DNA of 20,406 nt, from contig JBFHVA010000042.1 in the NCBI GenBank assembly GCA_041589735.1, positions 1 through 20,406 of the forward strand. The letters are read 5' to 3'. This document shows, in pieces, positions 1 to 6,514 of this stretch. The translations under genes were made by a program, and so were the position numbers. Within the stretch, counting starts at the first letter, position 1. Each line of letters starts with the position of its first letter. The DNA comes from CAMYJH01 sp041589735 (GTDB lineage Bacteria; Pseudomonadota; Gammaproteobacteria; HK1). The notes beneath the pieces are model-generated. The model saw only the letters and a list, made by a program, of their open reading frames with translations, was not told the DNA's origin and searched no databases.

Positions 1-186
1 GAACCACTCCATCTCCGCCAGCTGTTGTTCCTTGGTGAGGGTGGACGGCTGGAATTCGTTTTCGACCCATTTTCTCGCTGCGGCCATGTCCGCGCTCGCT
101 GAAATCGCGAATGCGGACAGGGTAGCGGCGGTCACGGCGCCGAAAATCAAATTCTTAAAGCCTCTGTATTGCTTTTCGCCAGTCAT
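1..186 (-). CDS. glpV: Glycerol ABC transporter substrate-binding protein, N-terminal part (cut by window edge)
   Basis: Only the first 62 codons are in the window. The start is ATG at 186, behind a strong Shine-Dalgarno (CAGGAGGAGAAACA then ATG). The product has basic residues near its N-terminus, a hydrophobic stretch around residues 12-30 and an Ala-Ser-Ala-Asp type signal peptidase site near residues 30-33, so it is exported to the periplasm. The mature start (AAARKW.. then QPSTLTKEQQLAEMEWF) fits extracellular solute-binding proteins of the sugar/glycerol class. It lies 87 nt behind glpU as the last visible gene of a glpSTPQU set, which is where the binding protein GlpV sits in the Rhizobium glycerol importer. 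Identity therefore rests mainly on context. The fragment itself shows an exported protein but not its ligand. Confidence 0.8.
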   Translation of the reverse strand, partial: MTGEKQYRGFKNLIFGAVTAATLSAFAISASADMAAARKWVENEFQPSTLTKEQQLAEMEWF

Positions 187-202
187 TGTTTCTCCTCCTG
201 TC

Positions 203-241
203 GGCCTTGCGTTGTTTTTCCGTGTCGCCGGCGCAAAGGCC
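203..241 (-). other. Imperfect stem-loop in the glpU-glpV intergenic leader
   Basis: On the minus strand the 87-nt gap contains GGCCTTTGCG and, 20 nt later, CGCAAGGCC. They pair over nine bases with one bulged T, and the loop is A-rich. The 3' arm ends 16 nt before the glpV start codon, just upstream of its Shine-Dalgarno. There is no T-tract, so it is not a classical terminator. A processing or stabilising hairpin that sets binding-protein level relative to the membrane parts is a common arrangement in ABC operons; that role is inference here. Confidence 0.4.
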
Positions 242-273
242 TTATGCTCCGACGACCCGAGAATATCCGAGAC

Positions 274-555
274 TCAGCCCCAGCGCATTAGGACAATTAA
301 CCAAACAATCGAGATTCCCAGGGCATACCAGACGCTGAAATCCGTGAATCCCAGCCACGCCAGGTGGATAAAGGCGCTGCTGAGCAGCCCGATGAACAGA
401 CGATCGCCAGGCGTGGTGGTCAGGGGCAGAAAACCCCGCCGGGGCGGGGACGGGGCGATGACCTGCCAGGTCGTCATGGCCGACAAGATCACCGCGATGA
501 TGATAAAAAATGCTGCCGTCGGCGTGGTCCAGGCCATCCATTCGAGGTTGATCAC
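274..555 (-). CDS. glpU: Small DUF2160 membrane protein of the glycerol ABC importer
   Basis: A 93-residue integral membrane protein of the DUF2160 type. Recognisable features are the opening NLEWMAWTTPTAAFF, the central RRGFLPLTTTPGDRLFIGLL and a tryptophan-rich third segment ending LMRWG. I see three likely membrane segments, roughly residues 12-30, 52-70 and 74-90. GlpU is encoded with the Rhizobium glycerol importer; its exact role is not known to me. I chose the GTG at 555 because it follows a GAGG nine bases upstream and starts 10 nt after the glpQ stop. An ATG at 585 would give 103 residues but overlaps glpQ by 20 nt and adds residues atypical of the family. Its position between a permease and the binding protein is the strongest sign that this operon is GlpSTPQUV rather than another sugar importer. 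Confidence 0.82.
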   Translation of the reverse strand: MINLEWMAWTTPTAAFFIIIAVILSAMTTWQVIAPSPPRRGFLPLTTTPGDRLFIGLLSSAFIHLAWLGFTDFSVWYALGISIVWLIVLMRWG

Positions 556-565
556 GTCGACGTCC

Positions 566-1369
566 TCACACGCGTCCCAGGGCAAAGCCCTTGGCCATGT
601 AGTTGCGTACGAACCAGATCACCAGCGCCCCGGGAACGATGGTGAGAATACCCGCCGCGGCGAGCAATCCCCAGTCGAGGCCGGTGGCGCTGACGGTTCG
701 CGTCATGACCGCGGCGATGGGCTTTGCGTTGGTGACCGTCAAGGTGCGCGCCAGCAGCAGCTCAACCCAGGAAAACATGAAACAGAAGAACGCGGTTACG
801 CCGATGCCGGTTCGAATCAAGGGAACGAAGATGGTGGCGAAGAAGCGGGGAAAGGAATAGCCGTCGATATAAGCGGTCTCATCGATTTCCCGCGGCACTC
901 CCGACATGAAGCCTTCCAGAATCCAGACTGCCGGCGGCACGTTGAACAGGCAGTGGGATATCGCTACCGCAATGTGGGTGTCGATAAGGCCAAAGGTCGA
1001 ATACAGCTGAAAGAACGGCAGCAGGAATACGGCCGGCGGCGCCATGCGATTGGTGAGCAGCCAGAAGAACATGTGCTTGTCGCCCAGAAATCGAAAGCGT
1101 GAGAAGGCGTAAGCCGCAGGCAGGGCGGTAAGCAGGGCGATGGCGGTATTGATGCTAACGTAAATCAGCGAATTGACGTAACCGGAGTACCACGACTCTT
1201 CGGTAAATATCTTGATGTAGTTGGCAAGCGTCGGGTCCTTGGGGTAAAGCGCAAACGCGTTGAGAATATCCGCGTTGCTGCGCAAGGACATATTGAGCAT
1301 CCAGTAAATCGGCAGCAGCAAAAGCACCAGGTAGATAATGAGTCCTACCGTTCGTTTCTGAATTCTCAT
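566..1369 (-). CDS. glpQ: Glycerol ABC transporter permease GlpQ
   Basis: Inner-membrane permease of 267 residues, a usual length for the MalG-like half of carbohydrate importers. It has about six hydrophobic segments, beginning with residues 8-26. The cytoplasmic EAA loop that contacts the ATPases is visible at about residues 164-184 (DETAYIDGYSFPRFFATIFVP), with the conserved DG and a Pro near its end. The start ATG at 1369 overlaps the glpP stop by four bases (ATGA), so translation is coupled to glpP. It should pair with GlpP to form the membrane channel, with GlpS and GlpT on the cytoplasmic side. The glycerol assignment comes from the whole operon rather than from this protein alone. Confidence 0.87.
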   Translation of the reverse strand: MRIQKRTVGLIIYLVLLLLPIYWMLNMSLRSNADILNAFALYPKDPTLANYIKIFTEESWYSGYVNSLIYVSINTAIALLTALPAAYAFSRFRFLGDKHMFFWLLTNRMAPPAVFLLPFFQLYSTFGLIDTHIAVAISHCLFNVPPAVWILEGFMSGVPREIDETAYIDGYSFPRFFATIFVPLIRTGIGVTAFFCFMFSWVELLLARTLTVTNAKPIAAVMTRTVSATGLDWGLLAAAGILTIVPGALVIWFVRNYMAKGFALGRV

Positions 1370-2238
1370 CGCTTGTCTCCGGTGCCGACGTTTTGAAGCG
1401 CCTGATAAAAGAGCCAGCTGAAAAGCAGAACGATGAGAAAGTAAATTAAAGAGAAAGCGGCTGCCGGGCCCAGATCGAACTGCCCGACCGCCATCTTCAC
1501 GAGATGGATGGAGAGGAAAGTCGTGGCGTTCCCAGGGCCGCCGCCGGTGAGCACGAAGGGCTCGGCGTAGATCAGAAAGCTGTCCATGAATCGCAGCAGC
1601 ACCGCTATGGTCAGCACGCCGCGCATCTTGGGCAGCTGAATGTAGCGAAAGGTCGCCCAGGCGGAGGCGCCGTCGATGCGCGCCGCCTGAAAGTATGCTT
1701 CAGGTATCGCCCTCAAGCCCGCGTACGCCAGCAGCACCACCAGCGGCGTCCAGTGCCAAACCTCCATCAGGACCACCGTCACCCAGGCGTCCAGAGGTGC
1801 CGCCGTGTGATCGAACTCTAAACCTAAGCCGTTGATGGCAACGCCCATCAAGCCGATATCGGGGCGGGTGAAAATGATCCAGATGGTGCCGATGACGTTC
1901 CAGGGAATCAGCAGCGGCAGCGCAAGCAGCACTAGACAAAGCGATGCGCGCCAGCCCCGCTTAGGCATAGCCAACGCAATGGCAACGCCAAGCGGGATCT
2001 CGATAAGGAGCACCAGCCCCGAGAACAGAAACTGATTTCCGAGCGCCTCGTGCAGCCGCCGATCGGTGAGTACCTCTTTGAACCACTCGGTGCCGACAAA
2101 AACGCGCTGACCCGGGCCGAAGATATCCTGCACCGAGTAGTTGACCACAGTCATCAGCGGAATGATCGCGGACAAGGCAACGATCAGAAATACCGGCACC
2201 ACCAGCCACCATGCGCGATTGTCTTCCCACTTATCCAT
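1366..2238 (-). CDS. glpP: Glycerol ABC transporter permease GlpP
   Basis: Inner-membrane permease of 290 residues, the MalF-like partner of GlpQ. Hydrophobic segments are seen at roughly 11-33, 68-90, 98-124, 150-172, 208-226 and 258-280. The EAA loop lies at about 180-203 (EAYFQAARIDGASAWATF). A conserved TGGGPGNAT stretch at 231-239 is typical of MalF-type permeases. I place the start at the ATG at 2238 (MDKWEDNRAWW), 11 nt behind the glpT stop. A longer reading from 2313 would add 25 basic, low-complexity residues and run back into glpT, so I reject it. The Shine-Dalgarno is weak (AAAGAAAC), which suggests coupling to glpT translation. Confidence 0.87.
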   Translation of the reverse strand: MDKWEDNRAWWLVVPVFLIVALSAIIPLMTVVNYSVQDIFGPGQRVFVGTEWFKEVLTDRRLHEALGNQFLFSGLVLLIEIPLGVAIALAMPKRGWRASLCLVLLALPLLIPWNVIGTIWIIFTRPDIGLMGVAINGLGLEFDHTAAPLDAWVTVVLMEVWHWTPLVVLLAYAGLRAIPEAYFQAARIDGASAWATFRYIQLPKMRGVLTIAVLLRFMDSFLIYAEPFVLTGGGPGNATTFLSIHLVKMAVGQFDLGPAAAFSLIYFLIVLLFSWLFYQALQNVGTGDKR

Positions 2239-2249
2239 CTCGTGTTTCT

Positions 2250-3335
2250 TTAACTGACAAGACGACCGTCGGCGTAGACGCGGATCATTCGAGGGTCGAA
2301 AGCCACGCGGCACTTCACCTCGGGCAGCGCCAGGTCCTCCGGCAGCTTCATTTTGATTTCCAGATCGCCAAGCAAACAGGTGACAATCTTGTAATTTCCG
2401 AGATCGTCGACGGCTCGAATCGTGGTTTCGAAGGTGCCCCGGTCAGTGCCGTTCGCGGGGCGCACGAACTCCGGGCGCACGCCAAGCTCCAGCTTCTGTT
2501 CACCGCCGCCGATCTTTTTACGGACTTCGTCTGGCAACCGAATGTTGTATCCGGCCACCCGGACGCCGTCTTCACTGGGCTCGCAGGGTAAAAAGTTCAT
2601 GCCGGGACTGCCGATGAAATAGCCGATAAAACGATGGGCGGGCGACTCGAATAGCTCTTGTGGCGTGCCCACCTGCAGTACCTGGCCCTCGTTCATAACC
2701 ACAACCTGGTCGGCAAAGGTGAGCGCCTCCGCCTGGTCGTGGGTAACGTAGATGAGAGTCAGCCTGGAGCTCTCGTGGATCTCTTTGAGCTTGCGCCGAA
2801 GCTGCCATTTGGCCTGGGGATCGATGACCGTCAGGGGTTCGTCGAACAGGATCGCCGCCACGTCCGAGCGCACCAGCCCTCTGCCGAGCGAGATTTTCTG
2901 CTTCGCGTCCGCCGTGAGTCTTCGGGCGCGGGTTTTGAGCTCATCTTCGAGCTCGAGCATTTCAGCCACTTCATGAACGCGCTCGCGTACCGTGGCCTCG
3001 TCTACTTTTCGGTTTCGCAGCGGGAATGCAAGATTTTCGAACACGCTCATGGTGTCGTAGATCACCGGAAACTGGAAAACCTGGGCGATGTTTCGCGCCT
3101 CGGTCGTACGCTCGGTGACGTCTTCGCTGTCGAAAGACACTCTTCCTCGAGTCGGAATTACGAGCCCCGACATGACGTTCAGTAACGTGGTCTTGCCGCA
3201 TCCCGAAGGCCCAAGCAACGCGTAAGCGCCGCCATCGACCCACACCTGGTCCAGCTCCTTGAGCGCCCAGTCCGCTTCGTCCGCAGGAGCTTTCAGGTAG
3301 GAGTGGGCAATCTGTTTGAGCTCGATCTCCGCCAT
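2250..3335 (-). CDS. glpT: Glycerol ABC transporter ATP-binding protein GlpT (degenerate signature motif)
   Basis: Cytoplasmic ABC ATPase of 361 residues with a C-terminal MalK-like regulatory/OB region from about residue 240. Canonical parts are Walker A GPSGCGKTT (42-50), the Q-loop Gln87, Walker B ILFDE (161-165, catalytic Glu165) and the H-loop YVTHD with His198. The signature position, where LSGGQQQR is expected, reads LTADAKQK (139-146), so the glycines that contact ATP across the dimer are missing. GlpS supplies an intact signature but lacks the H-loop histidine, so the pair is probably functionally asymmetric. I chose ATG at 3335, which has GGGGAT upstream and begins 2 nt after the glpS stop. 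An ATG at 3350 would overlap glpS without a Shine-Dalgarno. Confidence 0.87.
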   Translation of the reverse strand: MAEIELKQIAHSYLKAPADEADWALKELDQVWVDGGAYALLGPSGCGKTTLLNVMSGLVIPTRGRVSFDSEDVTERTTEARNIAQVFQFPVIYDTMSVFENLAFPLRNRKVDEATVRERVHEVAEMLELEDELKTRARRLTADAKQKISLGRGLVRSDVAAILFDEPLTVIDPQAKWQLRRKLKEIHESSRLTLIYVTHDQAEALTFADQVVVMNEGQVLQVGTPQELFESPAHRFIGYFIGSPGMNFLPCEPSEDGVRVAGYNIRLPDEVRKKIGGGEQKLELGVRPEFVRPANGTDRGTFETTIRAVDDLGNYKIVTCLLGDLEIKMKLPEDLALPEVKCRVAFDPRMIRVYADGRLVS

Positions 3336-3337
3336 GA

Positions 3338-4432
3338 TCACGATCCCCATTGCGCATCGTACGGGGGACAGGCCGCTAGGCGCCCGCCATCATCGAAGGC
3401 ATAGACATGATTAGGGTCAACATAGATGCTAAGCGTCTCGCCGAGCCCGAAGCTGTGCACGCCTTCTTCCTGCGCGACCCATGAAACGCCGTGGTGCGCA
3501 AGGTGAATGAACGTTTCCGATCCACTGATTTCGGCCAGCTCGACAGAGCCCTCGATCTCCACGTCCCGCTCGCTGCGACGGCTGATGTTGAGGAAATTGG
3601 CGCGCACGCCGAAACGGTACTCTCCTTCAGCGAGTCCGCTCATGTGGTCGGGTAAATTCATGCTGACGGTGTCACCGAGCACGGCTGACCGACCGGTCAC
3701 CCGGCCGCCGATAAGATTGATGGGCGGATCGCTGAACACCTTGCCCACGCGCTCCGAAGTAGGCGCGTGAAATACCTCTACGCTCGGACCAGTCTGGAGG
3801 ATGTGGCCTTTATCAACCACAAAGGTGTTACCTCCGAGGAGTAATGCCTCCGACGGCTCGGTGGTCGCGTAAACAACGATGGATTCCCGTCGCTTGAAAA
3901 TCGCGCGCAGCTCCTGGCGCAGCTCCTCCCGCAGCTTGTAATCCAGGTTAACCAGCGGCTCATCGAGGAGGAGAAGTCCGGCTTCCTTGACCAAAGCACG
4001 GGCCAGCGCGACGCGCTGCTGCTGGCCGCCGCTGAGTTCCGCCGGCAGCCGATCGAGCAGGCCGTCAATGTGCAATGATTTTGCAACCGTTCGCACGCGC
4101 TGGTTGACCTCTTGTGGCGAGACGGCCGCCCGTCGCAAGGGCGACGCGATGTTTTCGAACACTGTGAACGACGGATAGTTGATGAACTGCTGGTAGACCA
4201 TCGCCACGTTGCGCTTGCGCACCGAGGATCCAGTTATGTCGGCGCCGTCGACGGATATTTTCCCGGTGGTGGGTCGGTCGAGCCCGGCGAGAAGCCGCAA
4301 TAGCGAAGTTTTGCCCGCAAGCGTGTGGCCAAGGAGTACGTTCACCGACCCCGGCTTGAGCTCAATGGACGTGGGGTAAATGTGCGTTTCCGCCCCCACT
4401 TTGCGGGTGACTTCCTCGAGCCGGATGGTCAT
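3338..4432 (-). CDS. glpS: Glycerol ABC transporter ATP-binding protein GlpS (H-loop histidine replaced)
   Basis: Cytoplasmic ABC ATPase of 364 residues, first gene of the transporter set. Walker A is GHTLAGKT (35-42), the Q-loop is Gln81, the signature is an intact LSGGQQQR (133-140), and Walker B is LLLLDE (153-158). At the H-loop, where GlpT has YVTHD, this protein reads YATTEP with Thr191 in place of the switch histidine. A TOBE/OB-like C-terminal part follows from about residue 240. The start is ATG at 4432, because the ABC fold begins directly at MTIRLEEV. The frame stays open to an ATG at 4630, but that adds 66 unrelated residues and overlaps the preceding gene. The Shine-Dalgarno (AAGAAG adjacent to ATG) is weak. 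A 154-nt gap separates it from the upstream gene. Confidence 0.85.
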   Translation of the reverse strand: MTIRLEEVTRKVGAETHIYPTSIELKPGSVNVLLGHTLAGKTSLLRLLAGLDRPTTGKISVDGADITGSSVRKRNVAMVYQQFINYPSFTVFENIASPLRRAAVSPQEVNQRVRTVAKSLHIDGLLDRLPAELSGGQQQRVALARALVKEAGLLLLDEPLVNLDYKLREELRQELRAIFKRRESIVVYATTEPSEALLLGGNTFVVDKGHILQTGPSVEVFHAPTSERVGKVFSDPPINLIGGRVTGRSAVLGDTVSMNLPDHMSGLAEGEYRFGVRANFLNISRRSERDVEIEGSVELAEISGSETFIHLAHHGVSWVAQEEGVHSFGLGETLSIYVDPNHVYAFDDGGRLAACPPYDAQWGS

Positions 4433-4465
4433 CTTCTTATCGGTATTATCAGGATGGTGGAGGCC

Positions 4466-4550
4466 GGTCCGTCCTTCCAGCGGACCCCGAGAGGTTATCC
4501 GATATCCGCGGCCAATTTCCATTCTGAATGACCCCGGGCTGAAATCCCGG
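4466..4550 (-). other. glpS leader with two short hairpins
   Basis: The 154-nt gap between the MesD-like gene and glpS holds two inverted repeats. One is CCGGG/CCCGG with a 7-nt loop at 4534-4550. The other is GGTCCG/CGGACC with a 9-nt loop at 4466-4486. Neither is followed by a T-run on the minus strand. The gap is long compared with spacing inside the transporter operon, so a separate promoter or attenuation site for glpS is possible. I could not find a convincing -35/-10 pair. Confidence 0.3.
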
Positions 4551-4586
4551 ACTCGGTCGCCACGGAACAGCCCGCCGGCGGCTCCC

Positions 4587-5603
4587 TCAAACTGCAGTTC
4601 GCGCCAGGGCCGCGCCTTTGCCCAGCGCATGGAGCTTGCCCACCGCCACCGCCTTGGGCAGCGGCGCCATGCCGCAATTCGTGCAGGGAGAGATCCTTTC
4701 AGCGTCCACGTACTTTGTCGCCTGCTTGATGGTGTCGGCGACTTTCTCGGGCGACTCCACCTCCAGGCTGGCCACGTCGATAGCCCCGACCATCAGCTCC
4801 TTATCCTTGAGCAGACCAAGCAGCGAAAGCGGCACCTTGGAGTTGGCGCATTCCAGAGATACCTGGTCAATCCGGCTTTCGTTGAGCGCCGGAAAAATTT
4901 CCTCGTACTGGCGCCACTCGCTGCCGAGCGTTTCTTTCCACTTCAGGTTTTCTTCGATGCCGTAGCCGTAGCAGATGTGTACCGCGGTCTTGCAGGAAAG
5001 CCCCTCGATGGCACGGTGAAGCGCGGCGATTCCCCATTCCTTGACGTCGTCCATGAACACGTTGAAGGCGGGCTCATCAAATTGAATCAGGTCGACGCCC
5101 AAAGCGTCGAGCTCTTTCGCTTCATCGTTCAGCAGCTCGGCAAAAGCCATCGCCATATCCGCGCGCTTGCCATAGTGCGCATCGGCGATAGTGTCGCAGA
5201 TGGTCATGGGACCCGGGAGTGTGAACTTGAGCCTGCGATCGGTGTGCGCACGAGTGAACTTCACCTCCTCGCCATGGACGGATCCCTTGCGTTTTACCGG
5301 CGAGGTGACCGTAGGTACGTCGACGACGTAGCGGTTATCGCGGATCCCCATCTTGGTCATTTTCTGCCAGTCGATTCCGTCTATATAGTGAAGAAATCCA
5401 TGCACAAAATGCTCGCGAAACTGCTCGCCATTGGACACGGTGTCGATGCCTGCGGATTCCTGCTCTTTGAGCCAAACCAACGCGGCATCGCGTTTCCCCC
5501 TTTCCAGCGCTTCGCCTTCCAGGCGCCAGGGCGCCCACAGTTTTTCAGGCTCAGCAAGCCACTCGGGCTTGGGCAGGCTACCGGCAATGGTGGTGTCGAA
5601 CAT
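4587..5603 (-). CDS. mesD: Short MetE-type methionine synthase, MesD-like
   Basis: A 338-residue protein with only the catalytic barrel of cobalamin-independent methionine synthase; the N-terminal folate-binding half of MetE (about 750 residues) is absent. The zinc ligands are all visible: His209 and Cys211 in VHICYGYG, Glu251 in SLECANS and Cys310 in PCTNCGMAP. The homocysteine-site DEPAF lies at 176-180. The opening TIAGSLPKPEWLAEPEKLW and the stretch GSEWRQYEE resemble, from memory, the MesD family, which makes methionine without folate in aerobic bacteria and needs the partner MesX (DUF1852). The methyl donor is unknown to me. No MesX gene is in the window. The start ATG at 5603 has GGAG nine bases upstream. 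A DUF427 gene precedes it by 92 nt. A different methyl-transfer reaction remains possible. Confidence 0.78.
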   Translation of the reverse strand: MFDTTIAGSLPKPEWLAEPEKLWAPWRLEGEALERGKRDAALVWLKEQESAGIDTVSNGEQFREHFVHGFLHYIDGIDWQKMTKMGIRDNRYVVDVPTVTSPVKRKGSVHGEEVKFTRAHTDRRLKFTLPGPMTICDTIADAHYGKRADMAMAFAELLNDEAKELDALGVDLIQFDEPAFNVFMDDVKEWGIAALHRAIEGLSCKTAVHICYGYGIEENLKWKETLGSEWRQYEEIFPALNESRIDQVSLECANSKVPLSLLGLLKDKELMVGAIDVASLEVESPEKVADTIKQATKYVDAERISPCTNCGMAPLPKAVAVGKLHALGKGAALARTAV

Positions 5604-5695
5604 GAGAATTTCTCCTTGTATTTCGACCAGGCGCTCTAGTTCAATTCGCGCCCGTTTCTTTGTAGTTGCATCGCCTGCACGTCCAGGTGTGCGCC

Positions 5696-6316
5696 TCAGC
5701 GCTCCTTATGCTGCACTCTGCTGCGAATGCTTTCCTGCCACTCGTCGTTGTCCAAGTTTTTCCACCAAACCACAGTGTCACTGTGCTCGGAGAACTCGTA
5801 GGGCCTGATGCGGGCATTCTTTTCCGGGTGACAGTCGCCGGCAAGCTTGGGGTGCGTCTTGGCGAAGTTGTTTTGCTCGTTTATTCGGCCTTCGATCTCC
5901 GGCGGCGCATCAATCTTGCGTTCATTTTCGTACCACGCATCGAAGCATTCGAAATAAAAACCGAGTAGTCCTTTGAGGTGCGCCATTTCGTCATAGGGCT
6001 CGTCGTAGTACCAGACGGCGTTCTCTACGACCAGCCCGCCAGCACTGACGCTGAAATAACCAGCGTCGCCCTTGTAGGGACAATGGGTGTGGTGATCCGT
6101 TGGGACCAGCAAAGCCATGTGGACGTCCTCGCGGGGAAAGTAGTAAGCGGGCGCGTGGCCGAGCTCGTACATCACCTGAGCATTTTCGCTATCCGCCACG
6201 ACCTCTCCCCCGAGCTCGACCTGTAGCTGCGAGGAAACGGGTTCGAGATCGATCTCGTAGCCCGGGTTCCGGCGCCACGAGGAAGGCGGGATATTAGTTT
6301 GTTTTCGAGTTGGCAA
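5696..6316 (-). CDS. DUF427 domain protein
   Basis: A 206-residue soluble protein with a DUF427 domain at about residues 30-135. Recognisable parts are VELGGEVVADSENA, the core AYYFPREDVHM and the cysteine-containing THCPYKGDAGYFSV. A tail of some 70 residues follows (136-206), rich in charged and aromatic residues, with CHPEKNARIRPYEF near 165-175. I know no established activity for DUF427. The start appears to be TTG at 6316, preceded by AAGG about seven bases upstream; there is no ATG or GTG in frame before the conserved domain. It lies 92 nt ahead of the MesD-like gene on the same strand, so the two may be co-transcribed, and a partner role in methyl or thiol chemistry is conceivable but untested. 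Confidence 0.75.
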   Translation of the reverse strand: MPTRKQTNIPPSSWRRNPGYEIDLEPVSSQLQVELGGEVVADSENAQVMYELGHAPAYYFPREDVHMALLVPTDHHTHCPYKGDAGYFSVSAGGLVVENAVWYYDEPYDEMAHLKGLLGFYFECFDAWYENERKIDAPPEIEGRINEQNNFAKTHPKLAGDCHPEKNARIRPYEFSEHSDTVVWWKNLDNDEWQESIRSRVQHKER

Positions 6317-6351
6317 CGCGAAACCTTGCGCCGGCTGGAAAGCGGAAATGG

Positions 6352-6403
6352 TCGATTTTTATCGAAGCCCGCGCGGGTCCAGCGGACCCGAAGCCGTGGC
6401 TTC
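6352..6403 (-). other. Cluster of three short stem-loops upstream of the DUF427 gene
   Basis: Three perfect inverted repeats follow each other within 52 nt: GAAGCC/GGCTTC with a 2-nt loop (6390-6403), CGGGTCC/GGACCCG with a 3-nt loop (6374-6390), and TCGAT/ATCGA with a 4-nt A/T loop (6352-6365). They sit between two genes on the same strand, 36-87 nt before the DUF427 start. They could be the 5' leader of the DUF427-MesD transcript, protein-binding sites, or part of a termination region for the upstream oxidoreductase gene. No riboswitch class is recognised. Confidence 0.4.
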
Positions 6404-6471
6404 TGACAGCAAGCGTTACGCTACTCCATCTAATCAACCGCGTCTAACCTGCTGCTCTCCGACCATTCGCC

Positions 6472-6492
6472 GGCGGCGAGCGGGCCGCCGCC
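6472..6492 (-). terminator. Possible terminator after the FOXRED1-like gene
   Basis: A GC-only hairpin with a 7-bp stem (GGCGGCG/CGCCGCC) and a 7-nt loop begins 22 nt past the stop codon of the oxidoreductase gene on the minus strand. The position fits termination, but no T-tract follows it, so it would be a weak or factor-assisted terminator at best. Confidence 0.3.
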
Positions 6493-6514
6493 TTTGCAGT
6501 GCAGGATTGCCGCG

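Noticed and set aside
32..1102. Open frame of 356 codons on the plus strand
   Set aside because: It lies antisense to the glpQ and glpU genes, its translation is low-complexity and rich in Arg, Gly and Gln with no family features, and the opposite strand has clear permease motifs.
4433..4630. 66-residue N-terminal extension of GlpS
   Set aside because: The frame is open, but the extra residues overlap the end of the MesD-like gene and precede a normal ABC ATPase start at MTIRLEEV.
4587..5603. Truncated MetE pseudogene
   Set aside because: The start has a good Shine-Dalgarno, the barrel is complete with all metal ligands, and the length fits stand-alone core methionine synthases.
4380..5639. 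Open frame of 419 codons on the plus strand
   Set aside because: It is antisense to the MesD-like gene, which has all zinc ligands and a Shine-Dalgarno. The plus-strand product resembles nothing I know.
5641..5844. Short minus-strand frame ending in a CRRC zinc-ribbon-like tail
   Set aside because: Most of it overlaps the DUF427 C-terminus in another frame. The CxxC tail is short and lacks a second pair of ligands, so chance is more likely than a frameshifted extension.
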